Notes: a model not told the origin generated them from the letters alone. A DNA stretch of 21,466 nt from JAYZDB01 sp036338025 (GCA_036338025.1 JAYZDB010000123.1:1-21466); one strand, 5' to 3'. Positions 1-6,675 are shown, numbered from the stretch's first letter. Program-made: numbers and translations.

Positions 1-244
1 CTGGCAGAGCCGAGGCCATGCTGAGCGCGGAATAGCCGCTGAAGGTGCCTAGCTCGAGAATTCGACCAGCTCCGATCACCTGCACCATCATCTTGAGAAA
101 CCTGCCTTCAACCCGGCCTACCTGCATTTGCGGGTCTTGGAGCTGCCCATAGGTTTCTTCCCGTAGGCGTTGGTAGATCGCATCTTCGGGAGTGGTGTGA
201 TCGTGGATGTACTGCGCCAGTTGTTCGGATATCAAGGATTCCAT
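1..244 (-). CDS. O-methyltransferase, class I SAM-dependent (partial, N-terminal part)
   Basis: This is the N-terminal 81 residues of a protein that runs off the left edge of the window. It begins MESLISEQLAQYIHDHT with an ATG at 244-242. Around residues 45-60 it contains EGRFLKMMVQVIGAGRILEL, followed by GTFSGYSALSMA. This is the typical helix and SAM-binding loop (E-x-G-x-F-x-G-Y-S-A) of the O-methyltransferase family 3 (caffeoyl-CoA/catechol O-methyltransferase-like) enzymes. Members transfer a methyl group from S-adenosylmethionine to hydroxyls of small aromatic or other substrates in the cytoplasm, and the substrate cannot be told from this fragment. The gene lies 114 bases downstream of the actin-like gene on the same strand, so co-transcription is possible but not shown. 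The family call is fairly safe, but the specificity is unknown. Confidence 0.8.
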   Translation of the reverse strand, partial: MESLISEQLAQYIHDHTTPEDAIYQRLREETYGQLQDPQMQVGRVEGRFLKMMVQVIGAGRILELGTFSGYSALSMASALP

Positions 245-358
245 GCCACCAAGAGCCTACCCGGTCCGCCGCTCACGCTCCAAGCACTGCTGCCAAAGCA
301 GGACGGTCGCCCTTGTAGGCGGCCGTCGAGCGAGACAGGAGAAATCTGCCGCTAGCGG

Positions 359-1417
359 TCAGTCACCGATCGCCGCAGCTACCAGGCAACCCTTGGCAAC
401 GCTCTGCATCGCATCTTCTGCGTGGAAGATGCGCCCGACCGGGACCGGGAAGTCGATCTTGGCAAACTCGTCGCGGAATACCTCGATGAAGCCGCCAACC
501 ATGGAGGTTCCACCTGCACAGGCGATCTCGATTGGCTCGTGGAACATCGGCATGTTCTGACCAGCTTCGAATCGGCTCTTGATGTTCTCCAGGGTGTAGC
601 TGATCAGGTTGCGGTAGTAGATGGCGATGGCTTCTTCTTCACGGTTCTGGGGGTCTCGGATGTCGACACCGCGCTCCTTGATGTAGGTAGCCCGACTGGA
701 CTTGACGCCGAGGACGTTGGCGACATTGCTATCAATCCAATCCCCACCGCGAGCAACCGAAAAGGACAAGCAGGGAATGGTCTTGTAGCAGACACAGGCG
801 TTTGCCATGCCGCCACCGAAGGACAGACCGATACCCGTGAAATCCTGGTGGGCGAGTTCAGAAAACACCACGGCGTGAGCCTCGTTGATGGCCTTGCCGG
901 TGTATCCCATCTGGTTGAGCATGCCCTCGAACAGACCCTGGTGGTACACGATGTTGTTGTCGACATCCAAGGACTCCGCGGGAACGCTGAAGCAAACCGC
1001 CTCACCCTGCTCGCGTGGTTCACCAAGTACCTTGCTGATGATCAATTGCAGCATTGGCATCGCGTGCACTTCGGCGGGGCTGATCAATCCGTCCTTCATC
1101 GGGCGACGGGTTTCCCTGTCAAAGACGTTGGCCAACTCGAAAGCAGACTCACCAAGCACTACCAACTCGCCGTTGTGCATCACGTAAGGCACCGTGAGCT
1201 TGGTCAGCATGGACTTGGAGTACACGTCATTGCCGATCTCGAGGAACGCGTTGCGTTCCATGGTCACGGTAATCCCTTCCTCATCGTTTTGGACGGCGGC
1301 GGCGAGATTGGCAGTTCCGATATCCAGACCCTTGCCGAGCGCGACCTCGACGGTGTCCTGAGCTATGGAACCACTGGAGACGTGGCTATGAGTGTGTAAC
1401 TTATCGTTAGTGTGCAT
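359..1417 (-). CDS. Actin-like (MreB/ParM-superfamily) ATPase-fold protein, divergent
   Basis: 352 residues starting at ATG 1417. The actin-fold landmarks are visible in order. Phosphate-1 is GLDIGTAN at residues 30-37, very like the GIDLGTANT of MreB. The connect-1-like helix is KAINEAHAVVFSE at 175-187, and the phosphate-2 loop is GLSFGGGMAN at 197-206. The adenosine loop is CAGGTSMVGG at 300-309, and a connect-2-like helix is SVAKGCLVAAA near 339-349. In actins and MreB the phosphate-2 loop normally carries an aspartate (DxGGG); here that position is serine (S199), so hydrolysis may be altered. A His-rich N-terminal tail of about 28 residues precedes the fold. No membrane-binding N-terminal helix is obvious. 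The gene follows a coiled-coil gene by 52 bases on the same strand, suggesting a filament-plus-partner pair. The start has no clear Shine-Dalgarno sequence. It is not the rod-shape mreB of an mreBCD operon. Its cellular role (cytoskeleton, DNA or organelle positioning) is unknown. Confidence 0.82.
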   Translation of the reverse strand: MHTNDKLHTHSHVSSGSIAQDTVEVALGKGLDIGTANLAAAVQNDEEGITVTMERNAFLEIGNDVYSKSMLTKLTVPYVMHNGELVVLGESAFELANVFDRETRRPMKDGLISPAEVHAMPMLQLIISKVLGEPREQGEAVCFSVPAESLDVDNNIVYHQGLFEGMLNQMGYTGKAINEAHAVVFSELAHQDFTGIGLSFGGGMANACVCYKTIPCLSFSVARGGDWIDSNVANVLGVKSSRATYIKERGVDIRDPQNREEEAIAIYYRNLISYTLENIKSRFEAGQNMPMFHEPIEIACAGGTSMVGGFIEVFRDEFAKIDFPVPVGRIFHAEDAMQSVAKGCLVAAAIGD

Positions 1418-1469
1418 GGTTATTTCGTTATCTATGCCGGGCGAAGGTGCGGCCCGATGATTCCAGGCG

Positions 1470-2207
1470 CTATTCGTCGCCCTTCAGTTTCTTGAGTCTC
1501 TCGAGGTTGCCAGCGATGCCGGCGCCAGTATTTTTCTTCAACTCAACGTCCTCGATGTTGGATTCCAAGCTGGCTTGGTCGTCATCAGGGAAGAGTGTGT
1601 CGAACTGGACATCCTGGGTTTCCACAGCCTTGCCGATGCCCATCTTGCGGTCGAACTGGTCGAGGCGCTGGTCGAGGCTGGACGCGATCTTGTCGAGTGC
1701 CGCATCGATGTTCTCAGCCGTTGCTGGCTCGGTTCGCTGCTGGACGGTCCGCTGTGCCATGCCGGCCTTGATCTCGGCCATCTCCCGCACCATGTGACGC
1801 ATCATCTCGGCCGCGTGCGGGTCGGCAGGTCCTGGATCTCGTCGGGCATTGGCCAGGCTTTCCTGGAGTTCACGGATACGGGCTTGCTCGTCCGCCAGTG
1901 CCGTACGCAACTGATCGAGTTCTACTTCGAGATCATGACGGCTGGCAGCTTCTGCCTGTCGAGCGGCCAGAACGCTTCCCAGTTCCGCCCGGCTGCGCAG
2001 GACCAGTTGCTCGACGTCCTGCTCATTGAGCACCGCGGCTTCGTGCACTACTTCGTACACGCTCTCGGTGATCATTGTGGCGATGTCACTCGCGCGAATG
2101 ACCTTGACCTGTTTCCTACCCCGACGGGCAAGTTCGTCCACGGAAGTGATGGTCGACCTGGCGGTGAGAGCCTCACTCACTTCCTGGGTATCGGTGGTCC
2201 GGTCCAT
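1470..2207 (-). CDS. Coiled-coil protein, putative partner of the actin-like protein
   Basis: 245 residues if translation starts at the ATG at 2207 (MDRTTDTQEVSEALTARS). An in-frame extension up to 2285 looks non-coding and would run into an inverted repeat. Residues about 25-55 are basic (DELARRGRKQVKVIRASDIATM) and could form a small folded or DNA-binding-like segment. About residues 60-130 have long heptad patterns rich in Glu, Gln, Leu and Arg, predicting a coiled coil. A second helical stretch (ENIDAALDKIASSLDQRLDQFDRKMG) precedes an acidic tail (FDTLFPDDDQASLESNIED) and a basic end (NLERLKKLKGDE). I recognise no named family. Its place immediately upstream of the actin-like gene (52-base gap, same strand) suggests a filament regulator, anchor or cargo adaptor, as with other bacterial actin partners. 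That role is inferred from context only. Confidence 0.75.
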   Translation of the reverse strand: MDRTTDTQEVSEALTARSTITSVDELARRGRKQVKVIRASDIATMITESVYEVVHEAAVLNEQDVEQLVLRSRAELGSVLAARQAEAASRHDLEVELDQLRTALADEQARIRELQESLANARRDPGPADPHAAEMMRHMVREMAEIKAGMAQRTVQQRTEPATAENIDAALDKIASSLDQRLDQFDRKMGIGKAVETQDVQFDTLFPDDDQASLESNIEDVELKKNTGAGIAGNLERLKKLKGDE

Positions 2208-2268
2208 GGTGCATCCGCAGCAGTCCGGAAAGTTCCAGAGCCGCTGCAGAGATTGTCGGACCGAGCAT

Positions 2269-2300
2269 TTTCCGACTTGAGGCAACCGCCAAGTCGGAAA
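2269..2300 (-). terminator. Perfect 11-bp inverted repeat after ssb (terminator-like hairpin)
   Basis: TTTCCGACTTG at 2269-2279 is perfectly complementary to CAAGTCGGAAA at 2290-2300, with a 10-base loop. It starts about a dozen bases after the ssb stop codon and lies between ssb and the coiled-coil gene, which are both on the minus strand. No long U tract follows the hairpin on that strand, so it may be a weak terminator, an mRNA-end stabiliser that sets the ssb to coiled-coil ratio, or an operator. Confidence 0.6.
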
Positions 2301-2311
2301 TCAAACCTGAC

Positions 2312-2746
2312 TCAGAATGGGATATCGTCGAAATCGGCACTGGCGGCATCACCGCCACCACCGGTAGATGCGGCCTTCTCGCTACCTCCACGGTCACCCT
2401 TCTGTCCATCGCCACGACTGCCCACAAACTGGAAATTCTCGACGATGACTTCCAGTTTGCTGCGCTTGCCGCCGCCGTTCTTGTCCTCCCAGGTAGAGAA
2501 ATCGAGACGTCCTTCGGTGAACAGTTGGCTGCCTTTGCCAACGTACTGATCGAGAACCTCGGCTTGCTTGCCGAATGCCGTCATGTCGACGAAACAGGTG
2601 GACTCCCGGGTCTCACCATCCTTGTTGGAGGAGCGGCGGTTGACTGCCATGCCGAACTTGGCGACGGCGAGACCACCCTGGGTGTAGCGGAGTTCGACAT
2701 CCCGCGTCAGGTTGCCGAGAAGAATGACCTTGTTGAAGTTTGCCAT
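2312..2746 (-). CDS. ssb: Single-stranded DNA-binding protein SSB
   Basis: 144 residues starting at the ATG at 2746 (MANFNKVILLGNLTRDVELR). An upstream in-frame ATG at 2788 would add 14 residues that do not fit the family. The OB fold covers residues 1-110, with the typical FGKQAEVLDQYVGKGSQLF segment and a TFxxD-like STWEDKNG strand. A Gly/Ser-rich linker follows, and the protein ends in DFDDIPF. That acidic tip is the canonical site by which SSB recruits replication, repair and recombination partners. The protein coats single-stranded DNA as a tetramer. In many bacteria ssb sits between rpsF and rpsR, but here it stands at the head of the coiled-coil/actin-like cluster and is divergent from the PilZ gene. 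No Shine-Dalgarno sequence precedes the start; the leader there is C-rich. Confidence 0.97.
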   Translation of the reverse strand: MANFNKVILLGNLTRDVELRYTQGGLAVAKFGMAVNRRSSNKDGETRESTCFVDMTAFGKQAEVLDQYVGKGSQLFTEGRLDFSTWEDKNGGGKRSKLEVIVENFQFVGSRGDGQKGDRGGSEKAASTGGGGDAASADFDDIPF

Positions 2747-2760
2747 GATTTGGGGGGGAG

Positions 2761-2788
2761 CATATACGGGGAAGACGATCGTAGCCAA
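2761..2788 (-). promoter_or_regulatory. Possible ssb promoter
   Basis: On the minus strand a TTGGCT (-35-like, 2788-2783) is separated by 16 bases from TATATG (-10-like, 2766-2761). This would give a leader of roughly 10 bases before the ssb start. Both boxes match the consensus at 4 of 6 positions, so this is only a candidate. Confidence 0.3.
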
Positions 2789-2850
2789 GTCGGTCGCGCT
2801 ACTGTATCGTCCGGTCCGACTCAGACATCATCCTTTGCGATGACAACTCC

Positions 2851-2858
2851 AGGGAGGA
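2851..2858 (+). promoter_or_regulatory. Strong ribosome binding site deciding the PilZ GTG start
   Basis: AGGGAGGA lies 6 bases upstream of the GTG at 2865 and so supports GTG as the start rather than the internal ATG at 2880. Confidence 0.7.
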
Positions 2859-2864
2859 TACCCG

Positions 2865-3218
2865 GTGGCCAAGGCGGATATGGAAAGACGGCGTGCCCCG
2901 CGCGCAACTGTCAGCATCCCACTGCATTTATCGCCTCACGGTGATGCTGAAGCCGCGACCCTCGTGAACCTTTCGGCCTCGGGACTGTGCTGCCAATTCA
3001 GCGAAGCGATGGCAGAAATGACCCTGGTCGGAATTGGCATCGACCTGCCCGGGCAGGATTCGGTCGCCGAGATCCGGGGAGCCGTTGTGCGGTGTGACAA
3101 GGTCCCGGACCTCAACCCGGCGACCTACGAAATCGGCATCTTCTTCACGGACATGGCCGATTCGACCCGCAAGGCGCTCCACGAGTTCGTGGAGACTCAA
3201 CTCAATGCCCAGGCCTGA
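2865..3218 (+). CDS. PilZ domain protein (c-di-GMP receptor type)
   Basis: 117 residues from a GTG start with a strong Shine-Dalgarno sequence. It is a single PilZ domain. The N-terminal RxxxR motif is R9-R-A-P-R13, followed by the second signature N35-L-S-A-S-G40 (D/N-x-S-x-x-G). Both are the residues that grip cyclic di-GMP in this family, so binding is likely intact. The rest is beta-barrel-like, and the C-terminal helix (TRKALHEFVETQLN) is typical. Stand-alone PilZ proteins act as effectors for motility, polysaccharide synthesis or other surface behaviour. The partner here is unknown. A two-helix membrane protein follows 20 bases later on the same strand and is the only neighbour that hints at a partner. 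The gene is divergent from ssb. Confidence 0.88.
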   Translation: MAKADMERRRAPRATVSIPLHLSPHGDAEAATLVNLSASGLCCQFSEAMAEMTLVGIGIDLPGQDSVAEIRGAVVRCDKVPDLNPATYEIGIFFTDMADSTRKALHEFVETQLNAQA

Positions 3219-3238
3219 TCCTGGCCCAGAACTAGAGA

Positions 3239-3442
3239 ATGGTCGCCGGGCGGACTAGCATGGCCAGCATGCTCCGGTACGTCACTGGAATCGTGTTGGG
3301 TCTGGCCGGTGGACTTCATCTGGTCCGGGTGGTCGCGGGGTGGAAACTCGTCGTGAATGGATATTTGATCCCCGGCTGGATCAGCGCCGCCATCGGTGCC
3401 TTGCTGGTGTCCTTGAGTTGGGCGCACCTCTGCCCCACCTGA
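3239..3442 (+). CDS. Small two-helix membrane protein, unknown
   Basis: 67 residues if the ATG at 3239 is used. The ATGs at 3260 and 3269 are alternatives, and no start has a convincing Shine-Dalgarno sequence. Hydrophobic segments at about residues 13-33 (YVTGIVLGLAGGLHLVRVVAG) and 42-60 (LIPGWISAAIGALLVSLSW) predict two membrane helices joined by a short loop with the sequence WKLVVNGY. I do not recognise a family. It lies 20 bases after the PilZ gene and is probably co-transcribed, so it could be a membrane partner of that c-di-GMP receptor. It converges with prmC, from which it is separated by two hairpins. Confidence 0.6.
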   Translation: MVAGRTSMASMLRYVTGIVLGLAGGLHLVRVVAGWKLVVNGYLIPGWISAAIGALLVSLSWAHLCPT

Positions 3443-3459
3443 AAGAAAGGTCAGGCCTA

Positions 3460-3479
3460 GGCGAACCGGTCGGTTCGCC
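3460..3479. terminator. Inverted repeat between convergent genes (bidirectional terminator candidate)
   Basis: GGCGAACCG at 3460-3468 is complementary to CGGTTCGCC at 3471-3479. As RNA it would form a stem of about eight pairs with a four-base loop. It lies between the membrane-protein gene (plus) and prmC (minus). No U tract follows on either strand. Confidence 0.5.
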
Positions 3480-3490
3480 CGTAATCCATC

Positions 3491-3508
3491 CCCGGAGCCC
3501 CTGCCGGG
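3491..3508 (-). terminator. Weak hairpin just after the prmC stop
   Basis: CCCGG at 3491-3495 pairs with CCGGG at 3504-3508 around an 8-base loop. It is directly downstream of the prmC stop codon on the minus strand. The stem is short and has no U tract. Confidence 0.3.
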
Positions 3509-3511
3509 CTT

Positions 3512-4387
3512 CTAGGAGTCGGTTTGGGAGCCCGCGTAACGAGCCAACAGGTAGCGGGGCAACTTGGCGTCGTCGAATTGCAACTCGACATCGACCAGGT
3601 CCGGCACCGCCCGCATGGTCTCCAAGGCCACCTGGTCCACTGCGACTCCGGTTTCGAAGAACACCTGGCCGCCGGGGCGCAACCGCCCCTCCAGATCTCT
3701 GACCAGGGCCCGGTAGCTGGCTGCCGGATCATCGGGTGGTGTAAACAAGGCCAGTGCGGGTTCGAATTCGGCGACACCCTCGCCGAGCAGATCCGGTCGG
3801 CCGGGATCCACGTAGGGTGGATTGCTTACTACAAAATCCACCGGTCCTCGGCCATCGAGAGCCTGCCAATAGTCGCCAAGCGCGAAATCAATCCGGTCCG
3901 CTACCCCGATCTTCTCGGCGTTCTGTCGGGCGACTGCCAGGGCGTCCTGGCTGACGTCGGTTGCGATCATCCGGAGGTCGGGACGCAAGCTGCACAGTGC
4001 GATGGCGATCGCTCCGCTGCCGGTCCCGATATCGACCCCCAAGGCATTCTCGGCTACCGCGGCGCGTACCAGTTCCACCAGACCCTCGGTCTCAGGCCGC
4101 GGTATCAAGACGGCGTTGGTGACCCGGAGTTGGAGACCACAGAACTCCTGGTCGCCCAGGACGTAGGCCAATGGTTCGCCGGTGCCACGACGAGCAACCA
4201 TCTCCCGCAGGGACTGCTTCTCGGTCTCGCTCACCGGACGATCGTGCGCCATGTAGACCTGCAGGCGGGTAATCCCAAGAACCCGGGCCAGCATCCACTC
4301 GATCGAGAGCCGAGGCGCTGCCACGCCCCGCTCTCGCAGGTATCCTTCGCCAGCGTCCAGCACGCCCAGGACGGTCTCGGTCTGCAA
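3512..4387 (-). CDS. prmC: Peptide chain release factor N5-glutamine methyltransferase PrmC (HemK)
   Basis: Methylates the glutamine of the GGQ motif of release factors in the cytoplasm using S-adenosylmethionine. Numbering below is from an in-frame GTG at 4438. The RPETE loop is at 114-118, SAM motif I (VDIGTGSGAIAIAL) is at 135-148, and the NPPY glutamine-binding motif is at 206-209. The PrmC N-terminal helical domain is visible as GYLRERGVAAPRLSIEWMLA. The GTG start at 4438 would overlap the upstream gene by 47 bases and add about 20 residues not typical of the family. I prefer the TTG at 4387, just after the upstream stop and preceded by AGGA, giving about 291 residues. The gene closes the rpmE-prfA-membrane protein-prmC cluster, so enzyme and substrate RF1 come from the same unit. 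Confidence 0.93.
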   Translation of the reverse strand: MQTETVLGVLDAGEGYLRERGVAAPRLSIEWMLARVLGITRLQVYMAHDRPVSETEKQSLREMVARRGTGEPLAYVLGDQEFCGLQLRVTNAVLIPRPETEGLVELVRAAVAENALGVDIGTGSGAIAIALCSLRPDLRMIATDVSQDALAVARQNAEKIGVADRIDFALGDYWQALDGRGPVDFVVSNPPYVDPGRPDLLGEGVAEFEPALALFTPPDDPAASYRALVRDLEGRLRPGGQVFFETGVAVDQVALETMRAVPDLVDVELQFDDAKLPRYLLARYAGSQTDS

Positions 4388-4391
4388 GGTC

Positions 4392-5126
4392 CTAAGTACG
4401 GCGTTTGCGCTGCTTCTCGGCGGTACGCGCAGCTTCACGAGCGGCCTTTTGCTGCTTGCCAGCCTTCAGACCCGAACCAATGCCAAGGATGAACTGCATG
4501 CAGGCATAGAAGGAGCCGAACAGCAGCACGATCTTGCCGGTCCCGTAGGCGCGCAGGAAGTTGTCCACCGCATTACCGCTCTCGGCGTTCCGGAAGTAGC
4601 GCAGGTTTTCGAAGAAGGTGCCCCAGTCACGGATCGTGACATCGAGGATCTTCAGGGTCGGATTGGCTGCGACATCGGCGTCATAGGCAGCCTTCGACAT
4701 GGCCTGGTAGGCGATCACCGCCGGCTCTTCGAAGATGTAGATGACGTGCCAGACCATCACCGTCAACGGCACGAAGGCCAGCAGGAGCCACCGCATGCTG
4801 GTCAGGTCGAACTTGCCATGGCTGATGGCGACCCATGAGGTCCACATGATGCCGAGTGCGATGATCGTGAATAGCGAGCCACCCATGGTCTGGTAACCGG
4901 CCATCGCCCACTCGGGTCCGAATGGCATCATGCAGCCGAGGAACATCACCAGGCCCGCAAAGAAGAAGCGGTAGTACTGCCGCTGCCCCCGGATACCGAA
5001 GGCCGGGGCTGGCAGGCCGGGCAGGGTCACCAGCATCGGGCCGGCCGCTGGTTGCGCGGGCGCAGCTTGTGGGGCAGCTGATTCTTCGAGGGGTTCCAAC
5101 TCCGGCAATTCGGGAGTGTCGCTCAT
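4392..5126 (-). CDS. Unknown four-helix membrane protein inserted between prfA and prmC
   Basis: 244 residues from the ATG at 5126. AGGAG five bases upstream supports this start. The N-terminus (1-45) is Pro, Ala and Glu rich and probably disordered. Hydrophobic segments near 52-68, 82-101, 111-131 and 193-216 predict four membrane helices. A soluble loop of about 60 residues (135-192) lies between helices 3 and 4. The C-terminal tail (KAGKQQKAAREAARTAEKQRKRRT) is strongly basic and helical and could touch RNA, the ribosome or lipid head groups. I recognise no family. It interrupts the usual prfA-prmC adjacency and shares the operon strand, with 68 bases after prfA and nearly contiguous with prmC. 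That suggests co-expression with translation genes, but no function can be assigned. Confidence 0.75.
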   Translation of the reverse strand: MSDTPELPELEPLEESAAPQAAPAQPAAGPMLVTLPGLPAPAFGIRGQRQYYRFFFAGLVMFLGCMMPFGPEWAMAGYQTMGGSLFTIIALGIMWTSWVAISHGKFDLTSMRWLLLAFVPLTVMVWHVIYIFEEPAVIAYQAMSKAAYDADVAANPTLKILDVTIRDWGTFFENLRYFRNAESGNAVDNFLRAYGTGKIVLLFGSFYACMQFILGIGSGLKAGKQQKAAREAARTAEKQRKRRT

Positions 5127-5194
5127 GATGACTCCTAGTGTGACAAGGGACGTATCAGAATGGGGATGTGTGTGGATGAACGAGGCCGCAGCGC

Positions 5195-6280
5195 TCAGAG
5201 ATCTTCGATGCGTTGTTCCCGATCGGCGGCGAGCAAGGCCTCGAAGACAGGTTCGAGCCTACCCTCCACGACCTGTTCCAGAGAGAAGTTCTTGCCGATG
5301 CGGTGGTCGGTGATGCGATTCTGTGGGTAGTTGTAGGTACGGATGCGGGCGCTGCGGTCGCCACTGCCCACCATGTCCTTGCGCATCTGCGATCGATCGC
5401 CTTCGACCTTCTCGCGCTGCAGGTCCAGCAGCTTGGTCTTCAGGGCCTTCATGGCCTTGGATTTGTTCTTGTGCTGGCTCCGCTCACTTTGGCACTGAAC
5501 CACCGCACCAGTCGGTTCATGGGTGATACGAACCGCCGAGTCGGTCTTGTTGACGTGTTGCCCACCAGCGCCGCTGGCCCGGTAGGTGTCGATGCGGAGA
5601 TCGCTCTCCGAAATGTGAACCTCGACGTCTTCGGCCTCCGCCAACACCGCCACCGTGGCAGCCGAGGTGTGGATGCGTCCCTGCGACTCGGTCGCAGGGA
5701 CCCTCTGCACTCGATGGCCGCCGCTCTCAAAACGCATGAACTTGAACACATCTGCGCCGCTGATGTTGAGGATCACCTCCTTGAACCCGCCCACCTCGGA
5801 CGGGGATTCATCCAACTGCTCGACCCGCCATCCCTGGCGCTCGGCAAAGTGGGCGTACATCAACATCAGATCACGGACGAACAGGGCGGCCTCGTCACCC
5901 CCGGTGCCGGCGCGGATCTCAACGATTGCATTGCGATCACCCTGGCTGGCTTCGCTGATCAGGCCATCGATGATCTCACTGACCAGCTGGCGCGCCCGGC
6001 TATCGAGTTCCGGTAACTCCTCCCGGGCCATCTCGGCGAGTTCTGGATCCCCGCCGGGTGCGAGCAGGCTGTTGTTGCCTTCGAGCTGCTGGACCACGTT
6101 ACGGAACTCCTCGTAACGGCTCACCGTCCTCTGGAGGCTGCCCATCTCCTTCTGGATCGTAGCGAAGGTCTCGTCTCCGCTCAGCAGGTCAGGCTGGCTG
6201 GCCTTTGCCAACAGCTCAGCTAGCCGGGCCGACATCCCGTCGAGTTTGGCGGCTATCTTGGGTCGCAGGTATTCAGTCAT
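5195..6280 (-). CDS. prfA: Peptide chain release factor 1 (RF1)
   Basis: 361 residues with the ATG at 6280 (MTEYLRPKIAAKLDGM); the in-frame start at 6298 adds six atypical residues. RF1 recognises UAA and UAG in the ribosomal A site and triggers release of the finished peptide. The codon-recognition tripeptide PAT is at 195-197 (in RVPATESQGRIHTS), as expected for RF1 rather than RF2. The catalytic GGQ loop is at 239-241 (SGAGGQHVNKTDS). Length and domain order are normal. No Shine-Dalgarno sequence precedes the start. The gene is downstream of rpmE (120-base gap) and upstream of a membrane protein and prmC on the same strand. RF1 is itself the substrate of PrmC. Confidence 0.98.
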   Translation of the reverse strand: MTEYLRPKIAAKLDGMSARLAELLAKASQPDLLSGDETFATIQKEMGSLQRTVSRYEEFRNVVQQLEGNNSLLAPGGDPELAEMAREELPELDSRARQLVSEIIDGLISEASQGDRNAIVEIRAGTGGDEAALFVRDLMLMYAHFAERQGWRVEQLDESPSEVGGFKEVILNISGADVFKFMRFESGGHRVQRVPATESQGRIHTSAATVAVLAEAEDVEVHISESDLRIDTYRASGAGGQHVNKTDSAVRITHEPTGAVVQCQSERSQHKNKSKAMKALKTKLLDLQREKVEGDRSQMRKDMVGSGDRSARIRTYNYPQNRITDHRIGKNFSLEQVVEGRLEPVFEALLAADREQRIEDL

Positions 6281-6365
6281 TGGACTCACTGGGCCCAACG
6301 GCTGCCGCGCCCGTAGGTTGGTTTTCGGTTCGGCCCCGGTCGAAAAAATACAGACCGTGCCATCA

Positions 6366-6382
6366 CCGCCCGGTGAAGGCGG
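6366..6382 (-). terminator. Weak hairpin followed by a T tract after rpmE
   Basis: CCGCC at 6366-6370 pairs with GGCGG at 6378-6382 around a 7-base loop. On the minus strand a TATTTTTT run occurs about 18 bases beyond it (around 6348-6342). This could give partial termination between rpmE and prfA. The distance between stem and T run is larger than in a standard intrinsic terminator. Confidence 0.25.
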
Positions 6383-6400
6383 CGCCGGGTCCGTGCGCAG

Positions 6401-6622
6401 CTAACCCTTGGTGGACTTCTCAGCCTGCAGCGCAGCGCGACGACGGAACTTGTCCACGCGGCCTGCTGTATCGACGTACTTCTGCTCACCAGTGAAGAAC
6501 GGGTGGCATTCACTGCAGATCTCGACCTTGATCTCCGACTTGGTGGCCCGCGTCTGGAAATCGTTGCCGCAGGCACAGTGCACCCGGCAGGTCTCGTACT
6601 TGGGATGGATCCCAGCTTTCAT
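6401..6622 (-). CDS. rpmE: 50S ribosomal protein L31, zinc-binding type
   Basis: 73 residues from the ATG at 6622 (MKAGIHPKYETCRVHCACGN). A longer in-frame extension to 6703 contains the promoter and a leader hairpin and is not coding. Four cysteines at C16, C18, C36 and C39 make up the zinc ribbon of the C-plus form of L31. The segment HPFFTGEQKYVDTAGRVDKF is the family signature. L31 bridges the 50S and 30S subunits. The zinc form is the one normally made in zinc-replete cells; a zinc-free paralogue is not in this window. It heads the rpmE-prfA-membrane protein-prmC cluster and has its own promoter and a hairpin in its leader. Confidence 0.97.
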   Translation of the reverse strand: MKAGIHPKYETCRVHCACGNDFQTRATKSEIKVEICSECHPFFTGEQKYVDTAGRVDKFRRRAALQAEKSTKG

Positions 6623-6642
6623 GGCAAAGGGGTATTCGGTAT

Positions 6643-6661
6643 GGCGGCCAGTACGGCCGCC
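6643..6661 (-). promoter_or_regulatory. Hairpin in the rpmE mRNA leader
   Basis: GGCGGCC at 6643-6649 is perfectly complementary to GGCCGCC at 6655-6661 with a 5-base loop. It lies just downstream of the predicted rpmE transcription start and about 20 bases before the ATG. A GC-only seven-pair stem at that place could protect the 5' end or serve as a ribosomal-protein or regulator binding site. I do not match it to a described L31 leader. Confidence 0.5.
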
Positions 6662-6675
6662 TTGGAAGGCGCAGG

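Noticed and set aside
245..358. Small structure or gene between the actin-like gene and the O-methyltransferase
   Set aside because: Only a short CTGC/GCAG stem is visible, and no frame with a ribosome binding site was found.
422..1399. Long open frame on the plus strand opposite the actin-like gene (325 codons)
   Set aside because: It mirrors a real gene on the other strand, a common effect of high G/C at third codon positions, and its protein resembles no family.
1575..2549. 324-codon plus-strand frame across the coiled-coil gene and ssb
   Set aside because: It spans two recognised minus-strand genes and the palindrome between them, and has no family match or ribosome binding site.
4388..4438. 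GTG start for prmC overlapping the upstream gene by 47 bases
   Set aside because: The added residues are not family-like, and the TTG at 4387 is better placed after the upstream stop with an AGGA before it. The point is not certain.
3524..4492. 322-codon plus-strand frame opposite prmC
   Set aside because: Antisense shadow of a well-identified gene.
6322..6346. TTTTCG...CGAAAA inverted repeat between rpmE and prfA as an intrinsic terminator
   Set aside because: Only six outer pairs, mostly A-T, with a 13-base loop; too weak to list as a separate terminator.
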